From NCBI GenBank assembly GCA_963969345.1, contig OZ017767.1:10732471-10796470 (forward strand): a DNA stretch of 64,000 nucleotides, written 5' to 3'. This document shows positions 47,452-58,598 of this stretch, in pieces. The position numbers and the translations under genes are program-made. Under the pieces are notes generated by a model. The model saw only the letters and a program-made list of their open reading frames with translations, searched no databases and was not told the DNA's origin. Source of the stretch: Turbatrix aceti. Taxonomy: Eukaryota > Nematoda > Chromadorea > Rhabditida > Panagrolaimidae. The stretch's first letter is position 1. Every line of letters begins with the position of its first letter.

Positions 47452-48889
47452 ATGACTAAGCTCAACGCGATCGTTTGTGCCTTTTTGGCCTGTACACTGG
47501 TTGTTGGGGTTGCCAATGCTGCTGCGAGGTCACGTTCTTTGATTTCTCTCAACGAGGAGATCTGGCAGGACGTGTTGGCCGGTGAATGGATGGTTGAGTT
47601 GTGAGTAGATTTTTTTGTATTTTTTATTGTTTTTTTATTGAAATTAATTTTTAGCCACGCTCCCTGGTGCCCGGCATGCAAGGACCTTCAAAAGTCCTGG
47701 AACGCCTTCGCCGACTGGTCCAAAGACCTCAACATCAAGGTTGCCGAGGTCGATGTCACGACGAACCCTGGCCTGTCTGGTCGATTCCTCGTTACCGCTC
47801 TTCCGACGATTTACCAGTTAGTTTTTTATTTTTACTGAAAAAGTTCACTTTTACCCTTAATTTACCCTATTTTTTGTTGCAAATGTTCATTTTTGAGTAA
47901 AAAACTCATTTTTACCCCAAAATCCCATTTTAGCGTGAAAGACGGCGTCTTCCGTCCCTACCAAGGCCCCCGTGACAAGAACGACTTCATCTCGTTCATC
48001 GAAGACAGGCGTTGGTCGGCTATCGAGCCCCTGCCTTCGTACAAGCACCCCAACTCTCCCCAGATGGCGGTCGTCGCTGTTTTCTTCAAACTCAGCATGT
48101 CGGTTCGCGATTTCCACAACCACCTCGTCGAAAATGTCGGCATTCCCGCCTGGCTGTCGTACCTTGGATTTGCGACCATCACGCTGGCTCTTGGATGCGT
48201 TCTGGGATTCGTAAGTTCTTTTTTCTTTGAAACTGCTGATTGTTGACCTTTTTTACGTCTTGAATGTGATTTTTTTTGTATTTCACCATGACCCAATTTT
48301 CTTTCTTTTTCAGTTGATTGTCTGTGTTATCGACTACGTGTTCCCGACGGGTGTTGGCGCCTCAGCCAAGGTTAGCGAGAAAAACAAGAAATCCGCTGCA
48401 AAGGCTAATGGAAAAGGTTTGTATGCATTTTGAACTTTGTGATAGACAATTGAGTATGCAAAATGCAGAAAAATGTTTTTTTTTCCATATTTACGATAGT
48501 AAGTGCAAAAACATTTTTTTAGATTTTATAGGTCATATTTTTTACCTTTTGCCTAAATCGATGAAAAACACGCTCAAAAATAAAAACATATTATTACGGT
48601 AATTTGCTGTTACATTTTCAATTTTGTAAAACGCACGAATTGTAAATTTTTTGGACCTAAAAAATGTAAAAAACTGTTTTTTGCAATTTTTACGATCGCA
48701 AAAAAAACAAACAGCGTTTTTTTTGGGTTTTATAGGTCATGTTTTTTTTTTACTTTTTGGCCTAATTTGATGAAAAACACGCTCATCGATCAAAAATTAC
48801 AACAGATAATTACGATATCATTTTTTTCAGACACCTCATCGTCATCCGATGGCAAAAAGTCGACTGCAGAATCCAAGAAGGCGAAATAG
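47452..48889 (+). CDS. TMX1: TMX1, thioredoxin-related transmembrane protein
   Basis: Exons 47452-47600, 47655-47816, 47934-48210, 48314-48416 and 48831-48889 (249 residues; all phases agree). A cleavable signal peptide (1-24) is followed by a thioredoxin domain with the active site WCPAC (C55, C58), which is characteristic of TMX1, and the segment PGLSGRFLVTALPTIYH nearly as in vertebrates. A single TM span lies at about 176-206. The cytosolic tail is Lys/Ser-rich and ends Lys-Lys-Ala-Lys, a dilysine ER-retrieval signal. TMX1 reduces disulfides of ER membrane proteins; that role is carried over by homology. The ATG is 53 bases after an ATTTTAG acceptor (47398). Confidence 0.95.
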
Positions 48890-49796
48890 GTAACAACTCA
48901 ACGTGCCTCTTCAACAGAAAATCTTCCCGCTGCCAACATTCTTTTTTTTTTTGTTTCTTCCGACGACTGCTGATGTGGTCATGGTGCTGCTGCTGAAGAA
49001 GAAGAATCCAAGTCCTCCAAGGTCCGAAAATTAATATATTTGCTCACTCATCTTTCTTTTTTTTCACTTCACCTTTTTTCCCCGAGCACCTCTACTTTTT
49101 TACTTTTCCACTCTTGTGTGTGTGTGTGTGTGTGTGCCACCTTCACTTACGTACTTCTCCTCCTACCCTATCTTCTTGCCTTTTCAGCTAGGGTAACGAT
49201 CGAAATACGCCTTTTTTTGTTTTTTACCTGTATTTTTTTTCTAAAATCTTAATCGTAATTACCGTATCCCCCAGCTGCTGCCGTAAGCATGTTTTTCTTT
49301 TTCTTTTGTTCGGGTCAAAGACAGTTTTTTTCACATAATTTTATTATTTTTTGTTGTGCTGTAAAAGTGCTACTGCAGCTGCAGTCCCCCTTCTATTCTT
49401 CTTTTTTTTATCATCATCAAACGTCCACTGGATAAAATATTATTTTTGGTTGTTACGACACCGTTTCTTCCGTCCTTGACTACCTACCTACCTAATCTAA
49501 CTAATTAATTGTTCAGTGATATGTTATATTGTTACGATAAAAAAAAAGAGAGAGGAAAGAAGGTCATGCGTATTTATTATCATTTTTTTATTATTATTAT
49601 TTGCTGTGAATTATTTTTTTGACAGTAAAATATATTGTTTTTATTGAAATTGAATTTTTACAATGAATTTATTATCCTACCAAATGAAAGTTGGTGATTC
49701 GTATTATACGATTTAAATATGTTGTTCTGGAAAAAAATGATTATCAAGAAACAAAATATTTCTCAAACTTTTGTAAGTTTAAAAACATTATGTTCG
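48890..49796. other. 3' flank of TMX1, simple sequence
   Basis: 3' untranslated and intergenic sequence with a (TG)n run at 49116-49135, pyrimidine-rich patches and AT-rich sequence. No gene seen. Confidence 0.45.
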
Positions 49797-50121
49797 AAAA
49801 ACTTTCGCTTCGAGAGGATCGAAAAGTAAGAAAAAAAGAAAGCAAAAAAATAACGATAGAAAAGTAACGTAAAACGAAGTTTGAACGTAACATAATATTA
49901 CTTCTCTCTTTTGTTTGATCGCGAAGTAACGTAATATCTGGCAGGGTAAAGTACAGTAATAGCATAGCTTTATTACGACAGAAATTCAACTGAGTCGAAA
50001 AACGCGTAAAACGCGTAGTTTTTCCTACTTTTATCCTTATTCTGCAAACAGTTTTTTTTTCAAATGAAATCTTTTTCAAATAGGATCTTTTTGATCAATC
50101 TGGTTCGTTTTGTATCGTGTT
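49797..50121. repeat. Right arm of inverted repeat bracketing TMX1
   Basis: Reverse complement of 46826-47139. Its right edge abuts a TGATATCAG-type repeat. Confidence 0.9.
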
Positions 50122-50250
50122 TATCTGATATCAGGTTTAGCCTGATATCAGGGTCTGATACAGATACTGATATCAGATCAGTATCAGTCAGGCAAGAATT
50201 TTGAAAGGTCAACGTGATATCATGATAGCAGAAATCAATATCAGTCAGTA
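50122..50250. mobile_element. Fragment of TGATATCAG element family
   Basis: CTGATATCAGGTTTAGCCTG and later TGATATCAGATCAGTATCAG match the left part of the complete element at 61565-62195. A partial copy with no clear duplication. Confidence 0.6.
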
Positions 50251-50284
50251 AGAAAAAAATGTTTAGAGCAGTGTAGCGAAATTG

Positions 50285-50400
50285 CGAGATAGATTGCAAC
50301 CCGGGAAAAAATCTCCGGTCTTTTTCGTTATTTTTTCGATGTTTTTTTTATTTTTGAAATCTCCGTGAGATTTTTTTTACCTGGGAGAATCTCCGGATGA
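50285..50400. repeat. CTCCCGGGAGA-type dispersed repeat, copy 2
   Basis: GCAACCCGGGAAAAAATCTC and CCTGGGAGAATCTCCGGA recall the copies near 10040 and 60090. Degenerate. Confidence 0.45.
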
Positions 50401-50508
50401 ACGTATTCCAATGCTTTGGGTTTCAAATGTTGCCCTAAACTTTTTTAAACACATAAAAACGTATTTTCCATGTAAAAAAACGGTTTTTATAATTTTTTTC
50501 CAGTCAGG

Positions 50509-52086
50509 ATGACGCCCCCCTCACCCAGCCATGTCGCCTCCACGTCGGAAGACAAAGTCCAGAGCCTGACCATCCGCCGACGAATCCAGGACAGCGATCT
50601 CCGCCCGACCCTTCTTCGCCCCGCCCAGTGGCCCATCGTCTACCACCCCAGGTACAACGTGGCCTGCTTCGGTCTCGAGAAGCTGCACCCCTTCGACGCC
50701 GGCAAGTGGGGCCACGTCTTTGACGGCCTCGTGGCAGCCGGCTGGCTGACTCCCGACACGATTTTGACGCCCAGAGAAGCGCATTTTGAGGATCTCAGGA
50801 TAGCCCATACCCGGTGTTACCTCCGCTCGCTGAGCTTTCCCTGCAGCGTGGCAAAGGCCGTCGAAGTGCCGAGTGTCATGTTTCTGCCGGGCTTCGTCCT
50901 GGATAAAGTACTGCTCAGGGCCCTCCGCTACCAGGTGGGAGGTACGGTGGCTGCAGCGTACGCCGCCCTCCAGCGGGGCTGGGCGATCAACATCGGCGGC
51001 GGCTTCCACCACGCTTCCGGCGACCGCGGCGGCGGATTCTGCGTGTACAACGACGTCACCGTTGCTATCCGATTCGTGATCAATGATTTGTCGCTGTCGC
51101 CGGGAATCGAGAGGGTCATGATCGTGGATCTCGACGCGCATCAGGGCAACGGATACGAGAGGGACTTTGTCGAGGATGCCAGGGTCTATATTCTGGATGC
51201 CTTCAATTATTCCATTTATCCCAGGGACCAAGAGGCTAAGGGTTCGTTTTTTTGGCACATAAAAAAATTTAGTTTTCGAAATATCTATCAAATTTTTTTT
51301 TCAAAACAATTTGTTTGTTTTGAAAAAAAAAATTTTCAAAACAAAACATTTTTTTTACTAAATTTTCGAACAATTTTTTTTAAGATTGAATATAAAATTT
51401 TAAAATTTTTTCAACGCTAAAATTTAAAAAAAACTTAAATTTTTGTTTTTTATTTGGAAAACTGTAAAAAAACTATTTTGAAATTTTTAATAAAAAAAAC
51501 ACATTTTAATGCAAAATAAAATTTTTCTAAAAATTATTTTTTATTTTAAAACCTGCAAAAAATGTATTTTTTTCATTAAAATTTTTTAAATAAAAAAAAA
51601 TATAAAAAATAAAGTTTTAATTTTTTAAGTGAAAAAAAATTTTGAAAGAAATCTAAAAAAAGTGCAAAAAAAATCCAATAATATTTTTCTTAAAAAAATT
51701 TTTCAGTCGGCATCAACCGCGCAATCCGCCTAAAGCGCTGGACACAGGACGGCGACTACCTCCGCGCCCTCAAATCCGAGCTCCCGGCAGCCCTCGCCGA
51801 ATTCCATCCCCAACTCATCGTCTACAACGCGGGCACGGATTGCTTCGAAGACGATCCCCTCGGCTGCCTCAGCCTTACGCGACGCGGCATCGTGACCCGG
51901 GATGAATACGTCTTTCGTCAGGCACGCGACAATGGCGTACCCATCGTCATGGTCACGTCCGGAGGGTATACCCGCGAGAGTGCGTCCATCATTGTGGATT
52001 CCATCCAAAACCTTCACGACAAGGAACTCATCACTTTGGAGCCCCTGGATTTTGTCAAAAAATCCAAACAAGCTGTAATTAACTAA
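50509..52086 (+). CDS. HDAC11: HDAC11, class IV histone deacetylase
   Basis: Exons 50509-51241 and 51707-52086 (370 residues; vertebrate HDAC11 has 347). The whole deacetylase fold is present: the WPIVYHPRYN start, catalytic His pair in NIGGGFHHASGDRGGGF (H167, H168), zinc ligands in DLDAHQGNGYERDF (D209, H211) and NAGTDCFEDDPLG (D289), and the GGY tyrosine (Y332). HDAC11 is known as a lysine defatty-acylase as well as a deacetylase; the DPLG(C/R) segment is typical of class IV. The N-terminal 30 residues are a variable extension. The donor G|GTTCGT is weak but phase and homology support it. The ATG lies only 5 bases after a TTTTTCCAG acceptor (50503). Confidence 0.95.
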
Positions 52087-52496
52087 ATAATTAATTAATT
52101 AACTAATTGCTAGTCCTGAAATTTCTAATTTAAAAAACCTGTGCATGAAAAAAAATAAATTCGGTTACGTTACATATAATTTTTTCTATAACAAAATTTA
52201 CGCGAAAAAAATGTTTGAAAAAAAACGCAAAAAAATGTTTCAGAATATAAAAAAAAACTAATTTTTTTGCGTCAAAAAACAGTTTTCACATTTAAAAAAA
52301 TTCTTTTCATTTTTTTTATAAAAAAAATCTTTTTTTTTACTTTAAAAATTAAATTATTTCAATTTATAAAAAAAATCTCTTTTTTTTGATTTTTGCCAGT
52401 CCTAAAAATTGTAAATTAAAAGTGCATAAAAAAAAAATTCGGTTCAATTTTTTGTTCAAAATTAAACAATTAACTACTAAAAACAAAAAAAAACAA
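52087..52496. other. AT-rich intergenic stretch
   Basis: Tail-to-tail spacer between HDAC11 and the next gene, made of A and T runs. AATAAA near 52151 could serve HDAC11. Confidence 0.5.
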
Positions 52497-53497
52497 TCAT
52501 TTAGATTTCAAAGTTGTCAAAAAGCTCGCCAACGCCTTCCGACTCTTGCGACGATAAGAAAGGGCGAGGCCCTGCATCGCATCGAGCACGTTGATCAGCG
52601 GCTCGAATTCTTCTTCGGGTTCAATTCTGAACACGGTGTGCACCTGGGCGAACTGCGCGAGAGCAGACGGGAGGGATTCTGTCTTCATGAAAACGATTTG
52701 TCGACTCACATAAACCGCAAATCCGTCCTCATCGGCCAGGATGACGGGGTGCTTGATGTGGAGTTCGTCGCGGACGTATTTGAAGATTTTTTCTATGTCC
52801 ATGCCCTGAAAAATCATTTAAAAAAAAATTTGACCAGAAATCACCCCAAAAAAACTCACAACAACGACGATGATGATCCGCTCAATCATTGCAACGGATA
52901 TCGAAGGAATGATGGATCTCAGCAGAGCGATGAGCTTATTGAGCGTAAACAACGCACCTGGATCGCAGACCGGGTGCCGGAAGACGGCTTCAGCCGGTGG
53001 AATGCACGACATGGCAAAGAGGTGCTCGATGGCTGCGGCATATCGGACGGTCCATTCGGATTCAAAGTCGACGTAGGTCGTGCGGTACAGTCTGCGCTTG
53101 CTGGAAAGCTTGTATTCAATTGCGAGCTGAAAAAAATGAAAAATTTTCAGAGCTATCAAAAAACATGAAAAATGACGAGAAAAAAAGAAATAAAATTTTT
53201 TTAGAAAATTGGATTTTCTTTTGTTTGTTTAAATCACAATAATCCTGTGGTTTGAACAATTTAAAAAATGGAAAAAAAAGTTTTTTCGACGCAAAAACGT
53301 AAAAAAAGGTCGAAACTTTTTTTTAGAATTTTGTATTAAAAAATTTCAATTTTTCCAATGCAATCTGAAAAAAAATTTCACAACACAAAAAAACTAAAAT
53401 TTTATTTTAGAATTTTTTGAATAAAAAATCGGATCCCTATTACAGTACACAAGTCCAAAAGAATGAAAAAACTCGCTGCAGCGCGCACGTGACTCAT
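52497..53497 (-). CDS. Unrecognised protein, three exons
   Basis: Exons 53497-53444, 53126-52860 and 52805-52497 (209 residues, all junctions phase 0). The last two exons are clearly coding: good GTGAGT donor, TTTTCAG acceptors and balanced composition. The first exon (18 codons, donor GTAATA) is a best guess. Exon 2 has 'YVDFESEWTVRYAAAIEHL' and a hydrophobic end IIIVV; exon 3 has alternating strands and helices and a basic C-terminus (YRRKSRKALASFL). The predicted mixed alpha/beta composition suggests a globular cytosolic protein. No family is recognised. Confidence 0.6.
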
Positions 53498-53700
53498 CAA
53501 ACTTTTTTTGGGGGATCAATCATTTTTTTGCGGTAACGACCACGTGGTCACTGCATTCGCACGCGTGTCTAGGAACGTGCGAGCGTTCCCACAAGAATGA
53601 ATGCTAATTTTTTGCAAAACACATTCCTACACATCGCAACGAGGTCAGTCGTGAGCTAGCTATAGTCTTTTCGTCACAACTTTTCATTCCCAACGTCAAC

Positions 53701-54167
53701 ATGTCCCAGAACGTCACTCCTGTCCAGCTCTGGAACGACGACGCCAACCGGTTCTCCAACTTCCACCCAAAGGCCCATGAGGAGGATCTCCCAGTCGCCG
53801 TGGCAGACGGGTACCCCTATGCCCCTACCGGCCCAACAGCAGTGGTATGAAATTTCACTGTTGCGGAAAAACAATTTTACCCCAACTTTTTTTTCAGCCC
53901 GTTCCCCTGGCAGTCCAGGCCTTCCTGGACTCAATGAATTTGGCCAAGATGCCCCAGAACCCCACGTTTTCCAACCAAATCGTGTACTCCAATTACGAGG
54001 TCACTATGAAGCCGGGCAAAAAAGAATTTTTCGTCACTGCAGTACTCGAAAACGGGGCGATCTACGTTTTCCGGGCTCTGAGAAAACATTTTGTGTGCAC
54101 GCAATGCCACGCCCGAGGCCGCCTTGTCAACGGAAATTTGTTCTCGGAACGGCACACCCTTCATTGA
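53701..54167 (+). CDS. Small protein with FLYWCH-like zinc-finger end
   Basis: Exons 53701-53844 and 53898-54167 (137 residues, phase 0, donor GTATGA, acceptor TTTTTTTCAG). The N-terminal half is polar, with 'YPYAPTGPTA'. The C-terminal 60 residues have the shape of a FLYWCH finger: two strands, then FVCTQCHARGRLV and a terminal His-x-x-His (HTLH), giving a C2H2 set. FLYWCH proteins in nematodes and insects bind DNA or mediate protein contacts; one finger is unusually few. The hallmark Phe-Leu-Tyr-Trp-Cys order is only partly kept, so the family call is tentative. AATAAA at about 54220. Confidence 0.6.
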
Positions 54168-54274
54168 CCCGCCTCTTTTTTTATGAGATCGTAGAATTTG
54201 TTTGGTTTTTTTGTTTAGTTGAATAAATTGAAAAAAAACAACGGTACTTTTGTGATTTAGATCGTTTTCAATAT

Positions 54275-55818
54275 TTACGGACACGTTGGATCCAAAAATG
54301 GAAAAACAAACGGCGCATCCGACGTTCGGAGGTCTCGGAACGAAAGTCGCGTTATAGCGAAAACCCGTTTCCAGATCTTGAAGCGAAAACATGTTTTCGC
54401 TTGTTGTTGAAACGAAATCAACTTTTTTCCTACTCTTGAAGCGAAAATTTTCCCCGTCAACATTTTTTGTCCCAAAAAGTTTTTTTTTTGGTTTTTACTC
54501 TTGAAACGACACTTTTTATCCAAATTTTTAGGGCCAAAAAAACCCACCAAATCAGGCCTCGCCAAGAGATAGGGAAACTGGTCCAAAACGTTTTCAGCGA
54601 CATCCAATCCATCGAATTTGTACTTGTTTGTCACCTTGCGACGATACTCAAACGACTTTCTGTGAAGATCGTCAAGCGATGGGTTGTCCAAATTCATGCA
54701 CCGCAGATCTTCGAGATATTTCGCAGGCTCCAGAGCCCCCGGCGTATCCGACCTCCGCTTCCGGCCCCGACGCTTGAGGTAGACGTCCAGCAATCCCGAA
54801 TCCGAGCCATTCGTGAAGTCTTCGATGCTGACGATTGACAAATCCAGAATTCTGCCGGCAAATTGTTGTGCGAACTCGAGTCGCTGGGCTGGGGAGTGGT
54901 TTGGCGTCGTGTTGATGAGGTGCTGGCCCATCGCGGTGACGAGGGCATCCTTGACCTCCTGGGTCGCCGTACGCGCGAGTCGGCACTTCCGGGCGATGTC
55001 GATGATGCGATCTGCGTCCTTGACGTAGACCCGAAGACAGCCTTCGACATCGGGAATGGCAATGAACTCAGAATCCGATTCTGAATCCTCGCAGTCGAAA
55101 ATTGGGGGTCCCTGGGAGTCGGATCGACTGGTCTGCGGGGAGTCAGTTCTCGATCTGACTCGTCGGCGTTGGTGGTTACGATATTGAACCCTATGACGAG
55201 GAGTCGTGGAAGGCGGATCCACGCAGTCATCGTCACCCCCCTCGCGCGCAGGAGGTCGTCGCAGCACGACATCGATAACCTCGATATCGCTATCGCTGTC
55301 GGTAGGAGTCGTCGAATGCCGGAAGAGAGTGGTGGAGCCACGACGGCGTCGACGACCGCATTTTTCCTTCTCCACACTCAGCATGGGTCCATTCAGGCCG
55401 GGGACAACGACATACGAGCCTGGAGGCTTGATCATCGATTCCTAACAACCAAAAATTCGTCAAAAACACCGAAAAACAACTAAAAAACCAACCTGTTGAG
55501 AATTTCCAAAGTTAAATTCCACCAAATCATTTAGGCCAACAAAACGAGATTCAGGATTGCTAACCGTGATGTACGACTCCAGATATTGATCGAAAATCCA
55601 AACAGACAAGCACGAAACCGTAATACTGAGTTTCTGCAAATTAAAATTTAAAAAAAACAACATAAAAACCGCCAAAAAAAATTTAAAAAAAATGAACTTA
55701 CAGGCCAAAACATGCGTCCAAGTTCGCCGATCGTAGTTTTGCAGGCAATCTTGACGTCAATATCGTAAGAAGTCGGTTCTTCGAGGTAGATACATCGCAC
55801 GGTGACTCTCGCCGGCAT
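54275..55818 (-). CDS. Unrecognised protein with Ser/Arg/acidic middle region
   Basis: Exons 55818-55702, 55633-55493, 55441-54548 and, tentatively, 54376-54275 (417 residues; all phase 0). The first 86 residues are strand-rich and could be a ubiquitin-like fold (inference). Next comes a low-complexity stretch with Arg-rich, Ser-rich and Asp/Glu patches (about 110-190), then a helical region from 'VYVKDADRIIDIARKCRLA' onward. The last intron (54547-54377) has a GTGGGT donor but a poor acceptor, is a multiple of three and has no stop, so retaining it would also give an open protein. No family recognised; probably nuclear from its basic clusters (RRRRR, KRRGRKRR). Convergent with the FLYWCH-like gene. 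Confidence 0.6.
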
Positions 55819-56304
55819 GACAGGTACAAAAAAAACAAAACTGAAAACAAAAAACAACAGCGCAACAAGAAAAGTCCTTGGCAAAGTGTGACAATGTTGA
55901 TTTTTACGATTTTTCACGTAAATTTATGTCCAATTTTTACGGTACTCTTTGAGCGTTGTGAGATCACTTTTTTATCAATAGAAATGAAATTTTTTTGTTT
56001 TACTTTCTTACGGTATTTTTTGAGCGTTGTGAGAGTACATTTTTTACGATGAATTTATTTGGCCACAAACAATAAAATTTTATTGTGCACTTGTTTTTTT
56101 TTAATTTTAAGATAGATCCACGCTTACTTTATGTCCATAAAAGACATTAGATTATCTGTTGTAACGTCTTGGCTAATAATTTGTTTTTTTCATGTGGTTG
56201 TTTAAAATGACAGTTTTTGACTGCTGGGAGTTTGGACGTTACGGATGTAGTCGTCGAATCCATAACGTGTAAACCAGTCTTATTAGCTATTTTTTGATAC
56301 CAAC
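55819..56304. other. Divergent promoter region
   Basis: 486 bp between two head-to-head genes (starts at 55818 minus and 56305 plus). It contains the duplicated phrase CTTACGGTATTTTTTGAGCGTTGTGAGA-like (about 55938 and 56008). No gene seen. Confidence 0.45.
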
Positions 56305-57544
56305 ATGAAAATTCGCGTGAAAAAACCCCTCTACAACCAACTGTATTTTATCTTGCTGATTTTCACGCTCGTCTTGTGCTGCCTGCTGATTCTTAGGGAT
56401 ACACCAGGTTTGTAAATATCGTAAACCTCTGTCTCAAGTTCCGGTAAACAAAACCCCATAATAAATTTTTTTTCAGACAAAAATCCAACTCAAATCTTAT
56501 CCCAATGCCTGTTGTCGATGAAGGCAAAGGCAGTCGATGGCACTGTGTTGCCGACGATTTTTGTCATCACCCCAACCGCTGTCAGGCTCATGAGAATAGG
56601 GGACCTCACTAGGCTTGCTAACACCCTGATGCACGTCTCCAACCTTCTATGGATCGTCGTAGAGGATGGCGCCTCGACTGTCGATGCTGTCGAGAGGCTA
56701 CTTACTCGCTCCGGCATTGCACATGCTTACTTTGCGAGTCCTACGCCCCCTGACATGACCAGTAAGTTACGGTAAAAAATACGATACTGTAAAAAAAAAC
56801 TTTGTCCCACAGCGAAAGAAATTCGGAAAAAAAATTTAAATTGCAACGACAACTCTTTCTTATCCCACAGCAAAAAAAAATTGTCCCGCAACAAAAAAAT
56901 GTTTGAAAAAAATTTGTCCCGCAACGAAAATTTTTTTGTTTCACACTGAAAACCCATTTTGTGTCCTACAGCGAAAACTGTATTTTTTATAACAGAAAAT
57001 GGCAATCACCAAAGAAATCAAGCTCTGAATTTTATCCGCGCCCTGCCTACCGTATCCGGCATCGTATATATGGGAAACGAGCAAAATTCATACGATCTTC
57101 GACTTTTCGACGACTACATCCGCAACGTTCAAACCGTTGGCGTCTGGGCCGTCGGTAAGATAAATAGTATAACTGTAATCCAAAAAAATGACCGTATGCC
57201 TAGGCCTGGCGGGTACTGCCTACGTCGAAGCCCCGAATGTGACCAAGCAAGGAAAAGTGATCGGCTTCAACGTCGGCTACCTCCCAGAACGAAAGTTTGC
57301 CTTTGATTTCGCAGCCTTCTCGTTTGACGTCAACTACATCCTTCGGCACCCGAATGCCTCGTTTCACCCCGGATGCACGGTTTCCATGGCAGAGGGATGC
57401 TTTTTGGAGCAGCTAGGTGTCACGCTGGAGGACCTCAAGCCTTTTGGGCACAACGACTATCCCCGGGAAATTCTCGTCTGGATTATGATTGACGAAAATC
57501 AGGGGTTCTCTGGCGATGATCATGGATATTTCGTTGAAAAATGA
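56305..57544 (+). CDS. B3GAT-like glucuronyltransferase, degenerate active site
   Basis: Exons 56305-56407, 56477-56761, 56996-57154 and 57204-57544 (295 residues; phases agree). A type II membrane protein: short basic cytosolic start, TM at about 12-31, then the GT43 domain. Family landmarks: TPTAVRLMRIGDLTRLANTL, LWIVVEDG, QRNQAL, GIVYMGNEQNSYDLRLFDDY, EAPNV and REILVW. In GT43 enzymes (GlcAT-I, which completes the glycosaminoglycan linker in the Golgi) the strand before NxY carries the DDD metal-binding motif; here it reads Asn157-Glu158-Gln159. The UDP-binding His after 'LVW' is Ile276. A Glu in the region of the catalytic base is present (E246). It may therefore be inactive, metal-independent or altered in substrate. 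Confidence 0.85.
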
Positions 57545-57560
57545 TTTTTTGAAAAAAACT

Positions 57561-57983
57561 TTATTCATTTTTTTTTAATTTAATAAAAAAAAAGATAAGT
57601 TTGATGACGTTGTGGCCGTTTTGGTCGGTGGAAGGGTCGTCGGTAATGTTGAAAACGGGTACATAGGGGGGTTGGTTTCTGTCAGATCTCCCACGTTTCG
57701 TTTTATAACGAACAACTATAAAAATTTTTTTTAAAAAGAAGAGAAATTAAAAAGAGAAAAAATGTTTTTGGTAAAATTGACGACAAAAATTTTGAAACAT
57801 TTTTTTGAAAAAATATTTTTTTTCTGTTTTTTTTATATTTTTTCAAAAAAAAAACTTACCGCAATGTTCAAAAGCATGTGAAAAGCGATAGGCATGGACG
57901 CGGACAATGTTTTGGCCTGCTTCTACGGGGAATGAAAAGTGAACCGCCGAAGAGAATCGAATACTCAGAACTGACTCCGTCAT
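57561..57983 (-). CDS. Small unrecognised protein (92 aa), tentative
   Basis: Exons 57983-57860 and 57715-57561; donor GTAAGTT, acceptor TTTATAG, phase 1 junction giving a whole frame. The first exon encodes 'SSAVHFSFPVEAGQNIV', the second a basic stretch and 'PPYVPVFNITDDPSTDQ', then a low-complexity Phe/Lys end read from A/T runs. GC content rises exactly over the two exons, which supports coding. Its stop lies 17 bases from the stop of the convergent B3GAT-like gene, so the 3' UTRs must overlap. No family recognised; it may be the last part of a longer gene. Confidence 0.45.
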
Positions 57984-58317
57984 CGAAAAATTTTTCATTA
58001 TATATCGTATTTTTTGGGCTATTCAAATTTAACAAATTTAATTTTGCATTCAACGCAGAATTTAACGGCCGAGTTTATTTGAAAAAATAAAAAGTTGATT
58101 AATTTTTTATTTTTTCAAATTATATAGTACAAAATAAATATGATGCTAAAAAGCCAATTAAACTAATTTTTTTAATTAATAATTTTTAAATTAAAATTGA
58201 TAAAAAAATCGATCGATTTATTTTATTAACCTGCCACCGACTACAAATATTTTTAACAACAACTTTTTTTCCTATTACAGCATTATTTTTTCTATAATAA
58301 AAAAAATTTTAAAAAAC
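57984..58317. other. AT-rich stretch before the TE block
   Basis: No gene, repeat or signal recognised apart from A/T runs. Confidence 0.5.
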
Positions 58318-58598
58318 CTCGAAGCTGCAGTCAAGACGGCTAATTTTTGCGATCTTTTGCACGCAGTCGGCAGTTGCCGAAAATGTCATGCTCTTATTTT
58401 AGAATTATGTTAGCGCAGAGTGCCGCATCCTTTGAGAATGCGAGCGCTTCACCGTGCCCTTCCGGGCGTTATTCACACCTGCCGCAGTCACTTTGAACCC
58501 TATCGCTGGGAACCTGGTCTCCGCAGCGTCTGCGCGAAGCACGGCTATAATAATTGAATACGGCTCTGACCTAATTGTTGCTGTACTGTCCCCTCCCC
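58318..58598. repeat. Left 281-bp inverted repeat of the 3' TE block
   Basis: CTCGAAGCTGCAGTCAAGAC to CTGTCCCCTCCCC, matching 63395-63675 in reverse complement over the same length with few differences. Confidence 0.88.

Noticed and set aside
50521..51291. 256-codon minus-strand ORF opposite HDAC11 exon 1
   Set aside because: Antisense shadow of a highly conserved plus-strand coding exon.
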